From NCBI RefSeq assembly GCF_039545135.1, contig NZ_BAABRU010000004.1, positions 62,001-126,000 on the forward strand: a DNA stretch of 64,000 nt, written 5' to 3'. Under the pieces are notes generated by a model. The model had not been told where the DNA came from and ran no database searches. It saw only the letters and a list, made by a program, of their open reading frames with translations. This document shows, piece after piece, positions 24,703 to 32,978 of this stretch. The first letter of the stretch is position 1. Every line of letters begins with the position of its first letter. Both the position numbers and the translations under genes were made by a program. The DNA comes from Herpetosiphon gulosus (GTDB lineage: Bacteria > Chloroflexota > Chloroflexia > Chloroflexales > Herpetosiphonaceae).

Positions 24703-24909
24703 ATGAGTGAACCATTATTTAAAGATGCTGATGAATTTGAGCGTACCTACGTTGGCGAACAAGCATCCGACGCTACGGTTGTACCTCCAGTTGCAGCTAA
24801 CCCAGCCTTTGAACATGGCACAATGCCAACTCCGCCGCTGTATGTTGATCGCGATGGCTTGCACGCTGCACCGGTAACTCTCGACAAGCCTGAAAAGCGT
24901 GATGATTGA
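24703..24909 (+). CDS. Small acidic hypothetical protein (68 aa)
   Basis: It starts at an ATG with TAGGAG 7 nt upstream and encodes a hydrophilic, Pro-rich, probably disordered protein (MSEPLFKDADEFERTYVGEQ at the N-terminus). No domain is recognised. It is divergent from the DUF4230 gene across 127 nt and followed 6 nt later by a GC-rich palindromic half-element. Good ribosome site and codon usage support it as real. Confidence 0.55.
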   Translation: MSEPLFKDADEFERTYVGEQASDATVVPPVAANPAFEHGTMPTPPLYVDRDGLHAAPVTLDKPEKRDD

Positions 24910-24915
24910 TGGATT

Positions 24916-24957
24916 CCCTCACCCCCCACCCCTCTCCCACTGCGGCGGGCGAGGGGC
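24916..24957. repeat. Half copy of the CCCTCACCCC palindromic element
   Basis: CCCTCACCCC..CCCCTCTCCC followed by CACTGCGGCGGGCGAGGGG, matching the left part of the 18401-18510 element. It lies between convergent genes, and its hairpin could help transcription end. Confidence 0.65.
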
Positions 24958-24971
24958 GTTTCCGGGTGAAT

Positions 24972-26189
24972 TTACTGATCCAAGGTCGTTGCCCACTGCA
25001 TATTAGCTCCGCTCAAAGCCAAATTAGCCACTGGGCTAGCATTGCTCGGAACCCATTGGAGTTGAGTTTCAGCCATCATCGAAGGCACAATCACTGCCCC
25101 GCTGCCATCAGGCGACCACAAGACGCTGCCAACCGTTTGGCTATCTTGGCGCAAAGCTGTAATCGTGCCATCAAGCCCAACTTGGCTCAAGGTCAACGGA
25201 GCCGAAATCTGCATAGGATCGCTGCTGTTGACTGTACCCACAAAGGCCAAGTGACTACCATCTGGCTGCATGAAAACACTCGAAACTGGCTGAAATGGCT
25301 CAGCATTATCGCCATCGATCAGCGCTTTAGATTCGCCAGTGCTCGGATTGATATGCCACCAGCCAGTTGGAAACATGCCAAATGCTTCGTTGGTGACGTT
25401 GATTGCGCTGCCATCTGGCTCCCAAGCAACATGGCAACATGGATAATTGCCATCAATTGTAATTGTTAATGGCTCAGATGTGGCTAAATCAAACAGCACC
25501 AAATTGCCACCCTCGGGCACGAAACCAGCATTAGCTAGAATAGTTGTCCCATCGGGCGACCAACTATTGGGGCCATATAAAACTGAATAATCGTAAATGT
25601 CGGCAAGCGCTGAATCGCGACTACTGGTGTGGGATTGCAGCATGGTTTGCTCACCAGTAATCAAGTTGTAGATTTGCAAACCGCCCCATGAAAAGGCAAT
25701 CGAACTGCCATCAGGCGACCAGCGTGGCGTATTCAATTGATCGCGATGCATAATGTTGGTATCTGCTTGTGGGTCAATCGTTGGGCCATCCACCAGAATT
25801 TGGCGATTTTGACCCAAGCCATCAACCAAAATCAGATCATTATCGGCAATGTAGGCAATTTGACCAAGCGTGCTGACATGATAATCGAACACGCCATTCG
25901 GTTCGTTCGTGATTGAGGTGAGGGTGTTGCCATCAGTTTCTAGGCGCATAATTTGCACGCCATTGGGTTGCGATGAAATCGCATACAACGGCTGAGGCAG
26001 TAGTTCACTCATTACTTCGGGGCTTGGAGCTATGGTTGCAGCAACGGTAGGCACAATTGTCGCTGCTGGGCTGGTTGGCTCAGCCGCAATCACATTGGTG
26101 GTTGGTTGAGGTTGGCTGGTGGGTGTAGTAGCACTGCTACAGCCAACTAAGCCTAGTAATAAACAGGCCAACCCACGACGATAACGCAT
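24972..26189 (-). CDS. Lipoprotein with TolB/WD40-like beta-propeller
   Basis: The 405-aa protein has a lipoprotein signal (MRYRRGLACLLLGLVGC, lipobox LVGC at 14-17), a Thr/Pro-rich linker (about 18-60) and a beta-propeller with repeated WSPDGSS-, WSPDGTT-, WEPDGSA-, MQPDGSH- and WSPDGSG-type blades (about 150-390). This is the TolB/PD40 pattern. It is probably surface-anchored and may bind protein or glycan ligands; no catalytic motif is seen. A second lipoprotein of the same kind lies at 30580. Confidence 0.8.
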   Translation of the reverse strand: MRYRRGLACLLLGLVGCSSATTPTSQPQPTTNVIAAEPTSPAATIVPTVAATIAPSPEVMSELLPQPLYAISSQPNGVQIMRLETDGNTLTSITNEPNGVFDYHVSTLGQIAYIADNDLILVDGLGQNRQILVDGPTIDPQADTNIMHRDQLNTPRWSPDGSSIAFSWGGLQIYNLITGEQTMLQSHTSSRDSALADIYDYSVLYGPNSWSPDGTTILANAGFVPEGGNLVLFDLATSEPLTITIDGNYPCCHVAWEPDGSAINVTNEAFGMFPTGWWHINPSTGESKALIDGDNAEPFQPVSSVFMQPDGSHLAFVGTVNSSDPMQISAPLTLSQVGLDGTITALRQDSQTVGSVLWSPDGSGAVIVPSMMAETQLQWVPSNASPVANLALSGANMQWATTLDQ

Positions 26190-26303
26190 CGGTATCCTCC
26201 TATTTCTTCAAAATCCAGAGAAATCGATGCTATCAAAGGTTGTTGCTGCTTGTCAATCAGCCATTTGTTGGTTTGCAAGGCTTTTAGATTCTTGATAGAT
26301 TTT

Positions 26304-26370
26304 GTTTCGCCACCCTTCCGTCCCTCCGCCGGAGGGAAACGTCGGGGGTTTTCATTCCCCGACACCCCCT
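26304..26370. repeat. CACCCTTCCGTCC palindromic repeat fragment
   Basis: TTTCGCCACCCTTCCGTCC followed by CTCCGCCGGAGGGAAACG and an adjacent CGGGG/CCCCG hairpin. The same words form the outer arms at 18.35 and 18.58 kb and occur inverted near 11.71 kb. The surrounding gap 26190-26440 holds nothing else that I can name. Confidence 0.6.
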
Positions 26371-26440
26371 AAAGCACAATTTGGGCTTTATAAGTGGCCT
26401 ATCGTATAGATATAAAACGATGATTGAGTAAGGTTAAAAG

Positions 26441-27391
26441 CTATCGACGTTTGCGCAAACGTACCAGCCAGCCAACCGGGTAGCCGAGCATTTTGGCAAG
26501 ATCACCAACCAAGCGAATCAATGGCGGTAAACTCAAGGTTTTGCTGCGGCGAGTGAATGACCAGCCGTTGGTTGCTCGCCACAAACGTCGATAGGGTTTG
26601 CGGGTATAGCCAGCGATGCCCAAACCTAAAACACCCACAAGCCATGGGCGTTTAGGCAAATTGCCCATCAACAACAGTAAGCCAAGGTAGGTTGCATAGC
26701 GAATTGCATGGCGCAACGGCCAGAGGTTGGCAACCCCATCGCCCCGTGCATAGAAGAAATATTGACGAAACAAGGCGCGAAAACTGGAGCGCGGCTGAAA
26801 ATGCACGACCGCATCGAGCACCGCTGTGCTGCGAAAACCCGCCGCCACTGCCGCCCGATCAAACACCAAATCTTCGCAATGGTCGAGCCATTCGGGATAG
26901 CCGCCCACGGTTTGCCACACAACTTTGCGAAAGGCCACCGATTGCCCAGCCGCCAAAAATCGGCTTGGATCAACTTCTTCAGCTAAAGGATAGTTGGTCG
27001 CACCAATCGCGGTTTCGAGATCGCTGCGCGGCGCTGCTTGGTAAAATCCAGCCACCAAATCGGCCTGATCTGCTTCGAGTGGCGCGACAATTCGTTCGAG
27101 CCAAGTGCGATCGAGCGCTAAGCCAGCATCGGTCGAGGCTATTAAGTCGCCTTGGGCATGCAAAATGGCGTTATTCCGACCAGAAGAGATGTTAAAACCG
27201 CCATAGACCAAGCGAATTGGCGCACCACGCTCAATATAGGCTTGAACAATCGCGGCGGTTGTATCGGTCGATCCACAATCATTGACCACAATTTCATCAG
27301 GTTGGCGGCTTTGAGCCAACATCGAATCCAGCAAATCGGCGATGTTATCGGCCTCGTTTTTGACTGTACAAATTAATGATAGCTGGGTCAT
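26441..27391 (-). CDS. GT2-family glycosyltransferase
   Basis: This 316-aa inverting GT-A glycosyltransferase has the nucleotide-sugar fold LSLICTVKNEADNIADLLDS, VVNDCGSTDTTAAIV (about 35-49), then the metal site DAGLALD (DxG variant of DxD, about 89-95), GGYPEWLDHCEDLVF with the catalytic acid (about 165-180), and a C-terminal pair of weak membrane helices followed by a basic tail. It probably acts on a lipid-linked or surface glycan. The stop of the histidine kinase gene is only 6 nt upstream, so the two are co-transcribed. Confidence 0.8.
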   Translation of the reverse strand: MTQLSLICTVKNEADNIADLLDSMLAQSRQPDEIVVNDCGSTDTTAAIVQAYIERGAPIRLVYGGFNISSGRNNAILHAQGDLIASTDAGLALDRTWLERIVAPLEADQADLVAGFYQAAPRSDLETAIGATNYPLAEEVDPSRFLAAGQSVAFRKVVWQTVGGYPEWLDHCEDLVFDRAAVAAGFRSTAVLDAVVHFQPRSSFRALFRQYFFYARGDGVANLWPLRHAIRYATYLGLLLLMGNLPKRPWLVGVLGLGIAGYTRKPYRRLWRATNGWSFTRRSKTLSLPPLIRLVGDLAKMLGYPVGWLVRLRKRR

Positions 27392-27397
27392 GCTCGC

Positions 27398-29308
27398 TTA
27401 ATCATCCAACTCATCGGGCGCAAAAGTAATTAATGCCCGCGTCCATTCAATTTCGCGTTTGAACTCAAATTTGCCGCCAAGGTCGGTATTCACGAGAGTT
27501 TCGATAATTCCTAGGCCCAGCCCAGTGCTGACGCGGCGTTTGACAGGTTCGGGGCGGGTTGGGCCATCATCACGAACCTGTACACAAGCCTGTTCGTCGT
27601 TTTCCATCCAGCCATCGATACCAATAATGCCGCCCTCGGCGCTCAAACCATGATCAAGCGCATTATGCACCAATTCGTTGATTACGATTGCCAAGACTGT
27701 GGCTGCCCGCGCATTGACCGAAACTGAATCACCAGTAATCAAAAACTCAACTGGGGTTTCGCTTGGGAGGCTCATCTGAATATTTTCGGCAATTTGCTTG
27801 GCAATATCTTGGACTGTGGTTTGGCCTTCGCCATCGTGGCTGAGCAAATTATGCACGGCGGCAATTGCATGAATACGGCGCACGCTATCATCAAGTGCTT
27901 GCCGACCTTCAGTTTCGGTGTTCAAACGCCGTGCCTGCATTTGCAACAACGCCGAGATTGTTTGTAAATTGTTGCGCACCCGATGATGAATTTCTTGCAG
28001 CAAGGTTGATTTGATCGTCAGATTGCGCTGGGTTTCTTCGTACAAGCGGGCATTTTCAATCGCAATCGCCCCTTCATCGGCAAAGGTAGTGAGCAATTGC
28101 ACTTGCTCATATTCGATATGGCGCGGCGCATAGCTATAAAAACACAATGCCCCAATAATGCGATTGCCCGTGCGCATCGGCAGGGCAAACAACGAATGAA
28201 AGCCCTCGCGATAGGCAATCGCCTGCACACCCGACCAACGTTCGTCGGTGTAAGCATTCGGCACCGCAATCGCGCGATGCTCACGAATCACCTGCACAAT
28301 CATATCTTCTACACCGGAAGTGCGACCAGGCCCATACGAGGCCAGCATTTTCACTTTGTTATTAGGGCGTACTTGGAAAATATCAGTGCGATCAACATCG
28401 GCTATCTTGACAGCTTGCTCCACAATCAAATGCAGTAGTGTGTCAACATCCAAGGTTGAAGCTAGCGCCGCCGTTACGCGCTGCAAGGTGGTTAATTCAC
28501 GAATTTTTTGGTGTAAACGGGCATCAGTTTGTTGATACATTTGGGCATTGGCAATCGAGAGTGCAATTTCGCCCGCCACAACTTCAAGATACGAGGTTTG
28601 CTCTTGCGAAAATTCATGGGGATCACGATTTTGGACCGTGATTACACCTTGCAGGGTTTCGATATGGTGGCGTTCGCTGGCAAATAAAATCACGGGCACT
28701 GCCAACAGCGAGCGAAAATGCCATTCTTCGAGCAGCGGCTCAAGCTGGTAGCGTGGCTCATTACGCACATCAAAAATCGCCACAGGCTTACCCAATTCGC
28801 CAGCCCAACCAGTTACGCCCACACCGATTTCCACCTCGACCGTACCAATCGCCTTGGGATTCAGCCCACGGGTCGCGACCAAACGCAACATGCGGCGATG
28901 CTGATCAAAGAGATAAATCGAACAGACATCGACGCGCATCACATCGCTGACCGTATCGACGACTGTTTGAAGCGAGGCATCAATATCTAAAGTGGAATTG
29001 GCGGCGCTAATAATACGATGCAGGCCATCCAACTGCTGCACGCGGCGCATCAAGTGGTTTTGCCAATGGCGGGTGCGTTGCTCCTCGCGGGCGGCGGCAT
29101 AGCCCAGCAAGAGATCGGTTACCACCGCACTAGGATCAAGCCGCGCTTGGGTAGCGGCTTCGATGCCAAGTTTGGTCAGCATTTGCGGATCAGCGTTTTG
29201 GCTTTGCCAGGTTGCGCCAAACGCCCGAAGTTCCTGCGCCTGCGCCACTGCATTATCATTCTGAAGAATCGCGAGAATAGCCGCGCTCGGAGCGCTTGTA
29301 TCGATCAT
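27398..29308 (-). CDS. GAF-GAF sensor histidine kinase (HisKA_2/HWE-like)
   Basis: The 636-aa cytoplasmic kinase has two GAF domains (about 105-255 and 275-430; SSIYLFD-like CSIYLFDQHRRMLRLVATRG and YSYAPRHIEYEQVQLL regions), then a HisKA_2 dimerisation motif LLQEIHHRVRNNLQTISALL with the phospho-accepting H441. The HATPase domain (about 530-632) has N-box NELVHNALDHG, G1 VRDDGP and STGLGLGIIETLV. No transmembrane segment is present, so it senses a soluble ligand, redox state or light through GAF; no bilin Cys is evident. No response regulator is adjacent; the partner is elsewhere. Confidence 0.88.
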   Translation of the reverse strand: MIDTSAPSAAILAILQNDNAVAQAQELRAFGATWQSQNADPQMLTKLGIEAATQARLDPSAVVTDLLLGYAAAREEQRTRHWQNHLMRRVQQLDGLHRIISAANSTLDIDASLQTVVDTVSDVMRVDVCSIYLFDQHRRMLRLVATRGLNPKAIGTVEVEIGVGVTGWAGELGKPVAIFDVRNEPRYQLEPLLEEWHFRSLLAVPVILFASERHHIETLQGVITVQNRDPHEFSQEQTSYLEVVAGEIALSIANAQMYQQTDARLHQKIRELTTLQRVTAALASTLDVDTLLHLIVEQAVKIADVDRTDIFQVRPNNKVKMLASYGPGRTSGVEDMIVQVIREHRAIAVPNAYTDERWSGVQAIAYREGFHSLFALPMRTGNRIIGALCFYSYAPRHIEYEQVQLLTTFADEGAIAIENARLYEETQRNLTIKSTLLQEIHHRVRNNLQTISALLQMQARRLNTETEGRQALDDSVRRIHAIAAVHNLLSHDGEGQTTVQDIAKQIAENIQMSLPSETPVEFLITGDSVSVNARAATVLAIVINELVHNALDHGLSAEGGIIGIDGWMENDEQACVQVRDDGPTRPEPVKRRVSTGLGLGIIETLVNTDLGGKFEFKREIEWTRALITFAPDELDD

Positions 29309-29389
29309 AACCAGCGTGCCTCATTGCAGTCGTCGTGCCGAATGAGTGTAGAGCAATTGTCGGCTTTTTGCAAGAAGTTGCCCTGACGT

Positions 29390-30115
29390 TTAATTGGGTG
29401 GAAGCGCTGCCAACATTTTGCGACACATCGCGGTTACTAGGGCAATTTCGCTTGGGCTAGGCCTTGAACGAGCCAGCAGATCACGCATAACCCGCACTGC
29501 GCTCGCTTGTTGTCCTGCCGTGCGCGAAAATTTAAGCTTGGTCAAAAGTTGGTCAAGCAAATTGAGCAATAGATCATGCGCTGCTTGGTCGGCCAAATCA
29601 AGGCTAGGCAACGGCTCGGCGCTGGTGGCCAAGCCCCGAATCGTATACAACGCCAACAGCACCGCATCGGCCAAATTCAACGAGGGATAGCTTGGATCGA
29701 CCGGAATACTGATTAATTGGCTACACTGCTCGATTGCCGCGTTATCCAGTCCACGGTCTTCGCGACCAAATACCAAGGCCACCGGAGCAGTCGCCGCCAA
29801 AGCGGTTAAGCTTGGCGCAAATTCGGGCAAACTAAGCGCTTGGCGCTCGCCGCGACTACGACCACTAAATCCAACCACATAGCTCACATTGGCTAAGGCC
29901 TCGCCAAGGCTGGCATAGCTTTCAATCTGCTCAACCAATGCAGCACTGCGATGGGCCATATCGTCAAGCCGCTCGATCGAGTAGGTGACTGGTTGAACCA
30001 AGCGCAAGCGTTGAAAGCCAGTGTTGAGCAAAGCTCGCACTGTCGAGCCAATATTGACCTCGCGCTGTGGTTCGTGCAATACGGTAATTACATTGCTAAA
30101 AATCGTTGAACTCAC
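29390..30115 (-). CDS. TrmJ/SpoU-family RNA 2'-O-methyltransferase
   Basis: The 241-aa SPOUT methyltransferase shows VLHEPQREVNIGSTVRALLNTGF (motif 1, Asn-Ile-Gly-Ser; about 13-35), LVFGREDRGLDNAAIEQC (motif 2, about 113-130) and IPVDPSYPSLNLADAVLLALY (motif 3, about 136-156), with the knot-forming Asn in SLNLADAV. The C-terminal helical extension fits TrmJ-like tRNA Cm32/Um32 methyltransferases, although the exact nucleotide is not certain. It starts at GTG with AAGGA 7 nt upstream. It stands alone between the kinase gene and a repeat-filled gap. Confidence 0.85.
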   Translation of the reverse strand: MSSTIFSNVITVLHEPQREVNIGSTVRALLNTGFQRLRLVQPVTYSIERLDDMAHRSAALVEQIESYASLGEALANVSYVVGFSGRSRGERQALSLPEFAPSLTALAATAPVALVFGREDRGLDNAAIEQCSQLISIPVDPSYPSLNLADAVLLALYTIRGLATSAEPLPSLDLADQAAHDLLLNLLDQLLTKLKFSRTAGQQASAVRVMRDLLARSRPSPSEIALVTAMCRKMLAALPPN

Positions 30116-30203
30116 TACAAATCCTTTTTTGGCATCCTTCGTGGGTCATTAGCAGAGGGAGAAAGGGATCAGTTGGCAGGGGCAAGAGGTCAGCAACCGC
30201 GAA

Positions 30204-30296
30204 CATTGATCCACGAAGAACGCGAAGGATACGAAGAACGGAACCGTGAAGGACGCGAAGATCGCAAAGCATAAATTTTTAGCTACAAATTGGATT
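30204..30296. repeat. Expanded 9-bp CGAAG tandem repeat module
   Basis: From TTGATCCACGAAG the units ACGAAGAAC, GCGAAGGAT, ACGAAGAAC and similar GTGAAGGAC, GCGAAGATC repeat about seven times at 9-bp spacing. They end with TAAATTTTTAGCTACAAATT. It is the longest of three such modules in this window. Confidence 0.7.
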
Positions 30297-30427
30297 CTTG
30301 TCGTGTTTCCTGATCCCTGATCCCTCGCCCCTAGTTGCTCTCTGCGCCTCTATGTTAAAACCTAGCTCCTTACCCTATGTTCTATGTTCTATGTGTAATG
30401 GTTTATGCGGTTGGCAACCACCAGTAT

Positions 30428-30522
30428 CCCCTCACCCCCTCTCCCGCCCGCGAGGCGAGGGGGAATCGTTCAGGGAGTGCTCCCCTCGCCCGCCGCAGTG
30501 GGAGAGGGGGTGGGGGTGAGGG
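30428..30522. repeat. CCCTCACCCC palindromic element, 95 bp
   Basis: Starts CCCTCACCCC and ends GGGGGTGAGGG, with CCGCGAGGCGAGGGGG and CCCCTCGCCCGCCGCAGTGG inside. It belongs to the same family as 18401-18510 and 42678-42777. Just upstream (about 30378-30400) lie three CTATGTT heptads. Together with the 9-bp repeats it accounts for most of the gap 30116-30579. Confidence 0.7.
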
Positions 30523-30579
30523 AACAAGGGAAATGGTTGTTAACCCAATGACCCATTACATCTATGCTCTATGTTCTCA

Positions 30580-31611
30580 TTAGGGAACCCGCGTCATACC
30601 GCCGATATCGCCTGGTTCCTCGATCAAGACTGGTGGATTACCCGCCAAATCCATCTGCCAAAGGCCCGAGAACGTCCAAACATACAACAGCGAACCATCG
30701 ACAACGATCCGTGGATCTTCGAAGATTTCGCTATTGACAGGCTTGCCTTGACCTGTTGCCAGATCAACTGACCAAACTTGCCAGCCCAAGCCGTGGGCAG
30801 CCGCAGGCTTAACAAACCAATCGAGCCAGCTTGGCTGACGTTGGCCAATCGTCAAAGGACTGGCCGCGATATAAATCGTTTTACCATCCGCCGACCAGAT
30901 TGGTGCTTCCAAGGCACTAACCAAGTTGGGCTGATCAAACAATACTCGTTCTTGCTTGGTTTGCAAATCGTAGAGATACAAGGTGGGGTAAATGCCGTCG
31001 CGGGTGCGCACGAAGGCCAATTGACGACCATCAGGCGAGACCGATGGAAATGTTCCGGTCATGACAAGGGTTTGTTGCACACCACTAGCAAGATCAATAG
31101 CGACAATCGAACTGCCTGATTGCAAAAAGACCCCATCGTTATCAAAACGCAAGGTTTGATAAACCCCATACAAGGTTTTGCCGTCAGGCGACCAAACTGG
31201 CGTATCGAGTGAATCGTAAATTTGCTGACCATCGCGTTTGCCGCCATCGGGCACAAACAACGATTTGCTGGCTCCGCCATCAACCGCAATTTGGTTGGCA
31301 TGATTAACGGGCACAACAAAGGGTTGCTCGGCACTAGGAGTTGGCACAGGTGGGCGATACGAATAGACCACGCTTTTGCCATCGGGAGCAATACTGGGGA
31401 AGGTTGAGTAGGCATTGGGCGCTTCGTTGGTTAATTGCGTCCACTGTTTAGTGGGCAAATCGAAACGCCACAAATCCCCACCCCGCGAGATAATCAGCGA
31501 AATAGTGCCAAGGTTGGGGGCAACCGGGGCTGGCGGCGTTGCCGTCGCAGAATTAGCCGCCCCACAACTTGACAAGAGAATACAAACAAGAACATAAATC
31601 ACAAATCGCAT
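30580..31611 (-). CDS. Lipoprotein with TolB-like beta-propeller
   Basis: The 343-aa protein has a lipoprotein signal (MRFVIYVLVCILLSSC, lipobox LSSC) and then a six-blade-like propeller with IAPDGKSVVYSY, WSPDGKTLYGVY, VSPDGRQLAFVR and WSADGKTIYIAA motifs. The C-terminal blades diverge. It parallels the lipoprotein at 24972. It follows the GNAT gene with only 3 nt between stop and ATG, so the two are translated from one message. Function unknown. Confidence 0.8.
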   Translation of the reverse strand: MRFVIYVLVCILLSSCGAANSATATPPAPVAPNLGTISLIISRGGDLWRFDLPTKQWTQLTNEAPNAYSTFPSIAPDGKSVVYSYRPPVPTPSAEQPFVVPVNHANQIAVDGGASKSLFVPDGGKRDGQQIYDSLDTPVWSPDGKTLYGVYQTLRFDNDGVFLQSGSSIVAIDLASGVQQTLVMTGTFPSVSPDGRQLAFVRTRDGIYPTLYLYDLQTKQERVLFDQPNLVSALEAPIWSADGKTIYIAASPLTIGQRQPSWLDWFVKPAAAHGLGWQVWSVDLATGQGKPVNSEIFEDPRIVVDGSLLYVWTFSGLWQMDLAGNPPVLIEEPGDIGGMTRVP

Positions 31612-31614
31612 GAA

Positions 31615-32691
31615 TTATCGCTCGCGGAGATACAGCGCTATATCAGTGCCTTGATTACTGCGCGGATCGATATAGGCTCGTGGAATAAACCCAACTCGCT
31701 CGAAACCAGCTTGCTCGTAGGCTGCCGGTAACGCTGGATGATCAAGCGGCACATGCCCGATCAATTGGTTGGCAAAGTGGTTCGATGGCAATTGGCGTAG
31801 CATTTCATTCAACAAAACCGAGGCTTGATCCATATGACCTGCTGCCAAATAACAATCGACCAAAAGCTGATGTTGTTGGTAATAGGGGTTAGGCCATGGG
31901 TAAACTGGTGGCATAATGCTGCCCCAACCAACAATTGCCCCACTGGCCGCCGTTAGGCCAGTCAAAACCGCCACATCACCCTCTTGCTGCTCAAAGGCGG
32001 GAAAGAAATCGTCGGCTCCAATATTGGCATCACCCAACATTTGCAAGCCATAATGGCGCACAATCCGATTATCTGGCGCATTGAACAATGATAACAACAA
32101 CGGCACATCGGCCCGATCCGAGGAGCGCATAAACACTGCTGTGCTCGGCGCAAACAACTGCTTGAGGAAATTTTCGGGCGAATCGCCATCACTAATGCGC
32201 CATGCAATCCGATTGCCAGTGCGGCTACTTTCGCTCTCATTAATCGTCACAAAATGATACTGCTCATAGAACGACATGGCACTATCATTATGTTCAGTGC
32301 TAATAATCAGCGCTTGGCCGCTGCTGGACTCAAAATCGTTAATCGCCAACTTCAACAACTTACTAGCCAAGCCTCGGCGACGATACGGCTCAGCTGTATA
32401 AACCCGATGAATCGAACCCAATTGTGGACAGAATTTTGAACGGCAGAGCAACATCGCGCTCACAGGCCGTCCCTGCACTTGGGCCAAGTACCAAACATCT
32501 TGGCTAAAGCGCAACCCAACCAGGCGTAGGTGCATATCGAATGACCAACGCCAAGCGACCGCCGGATCTTCACCCCATCGGTGGTAAAGCTCCTCAAGCG
32601 GTTGGGCAAATTCAGAAGCAAGCGGTTGGATGCGCGAGAGGACTGCCTCAGTTCCTGCACCCAGAGCAATCCGCGCAACTTCTTCGTACAT
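31615..32691 (-). CDS. Double-GNAT acetyltransferase-like protein
   Basis: The 358-aa protein has an N-terminal GNAT domain (about 60-170) with the acetyl-CoA loop RVYTAEPYRRRGLASKLL (R/QxxGxG/A type, about 120-137) and EHNDSAMSFYEQYHF. It also has a C-terminal, more diverged GNAT-like half (about 190-355) with DQASVLLNEML and AYEQAGFERVGF. The substrate cannot be predicted. GGAGG 7 nt upstream supports ATG 32691 over an earlier in-frame ATG. It is divergent from the LVIVD gene across 287 nt. Confidence 0.75.
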   Translation of the reverse strand: MYEEVARIALGAGTEAVLSRIQPLASEFAQPLEELYHRWGEDPAVAWRWSFDMHLRLVGLRFSQDVWYLAQVQGRPVSAMLLCRSKFCPQLGSIHRVYTAEPYRRRGLASKLLKLAINDFESSSGQALIISTEHNDSAMSFYEQYHFVTINESESSRTGNRIAWRISDGDSPENFLKQLFAPSTAVFMRSSDRADVPLLLSLFNAPDNRIVRHYGLQMLGDANIGADDFFPAFEQQEGDVAVLTGLTAASGAIVGWGSIMPPVYPWPNPYYQQHQLLVDCYLAAGHMDQASVLLNEMLRQLPSNHFANQLIGHVPLDHPALPAAYEQAGFERVGFIPRAYIDPRSNQGTDIALYLRER

Positions 32692-32850
32692 CAGCGACCC
32701 TCCAAGCTCGATAGCTCGTATGTAGGTCGCATCATACTCTAGGCCTTGCCGCTTGTCCACTACAGCCGATAGCGCAACGATTTTGGCTCAATTCACCAGC
32801 TGCATCCAAAAAAATGGGAACTTATTTCAATCACTGACGTTATTGCTCTA

Positions 32851-32878
32851 TTGGCATATGCGGTTTCTTTGATATACC
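32851..32878 (+). promoter_or_regulatory. Candidate promoter of the LVIVD-repeat gene
   Basis: TTGGCA (32851-32856), 16-nt spacer, TATACC (32873-32878), about 100 nt before the GTG start. The rest of the divergent gap 32692-32978 shows no gene. Confidence 0.4.
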
Positions 32879-32978
32879 GTGCAGTTTTGGGTGAAGCCCG
32901 AGGAGAATTTGGTTGCGGTTGACACCAGATACCCATTCTTGACGCAGTATTCGGGACATACTGCCTTTGGAGGTACGA

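Noticed and set aside
30204-30296. CRISPR array
   Set aside because: Units are only 9 bp with no unique spacers, so this is a plain tandem repeat.
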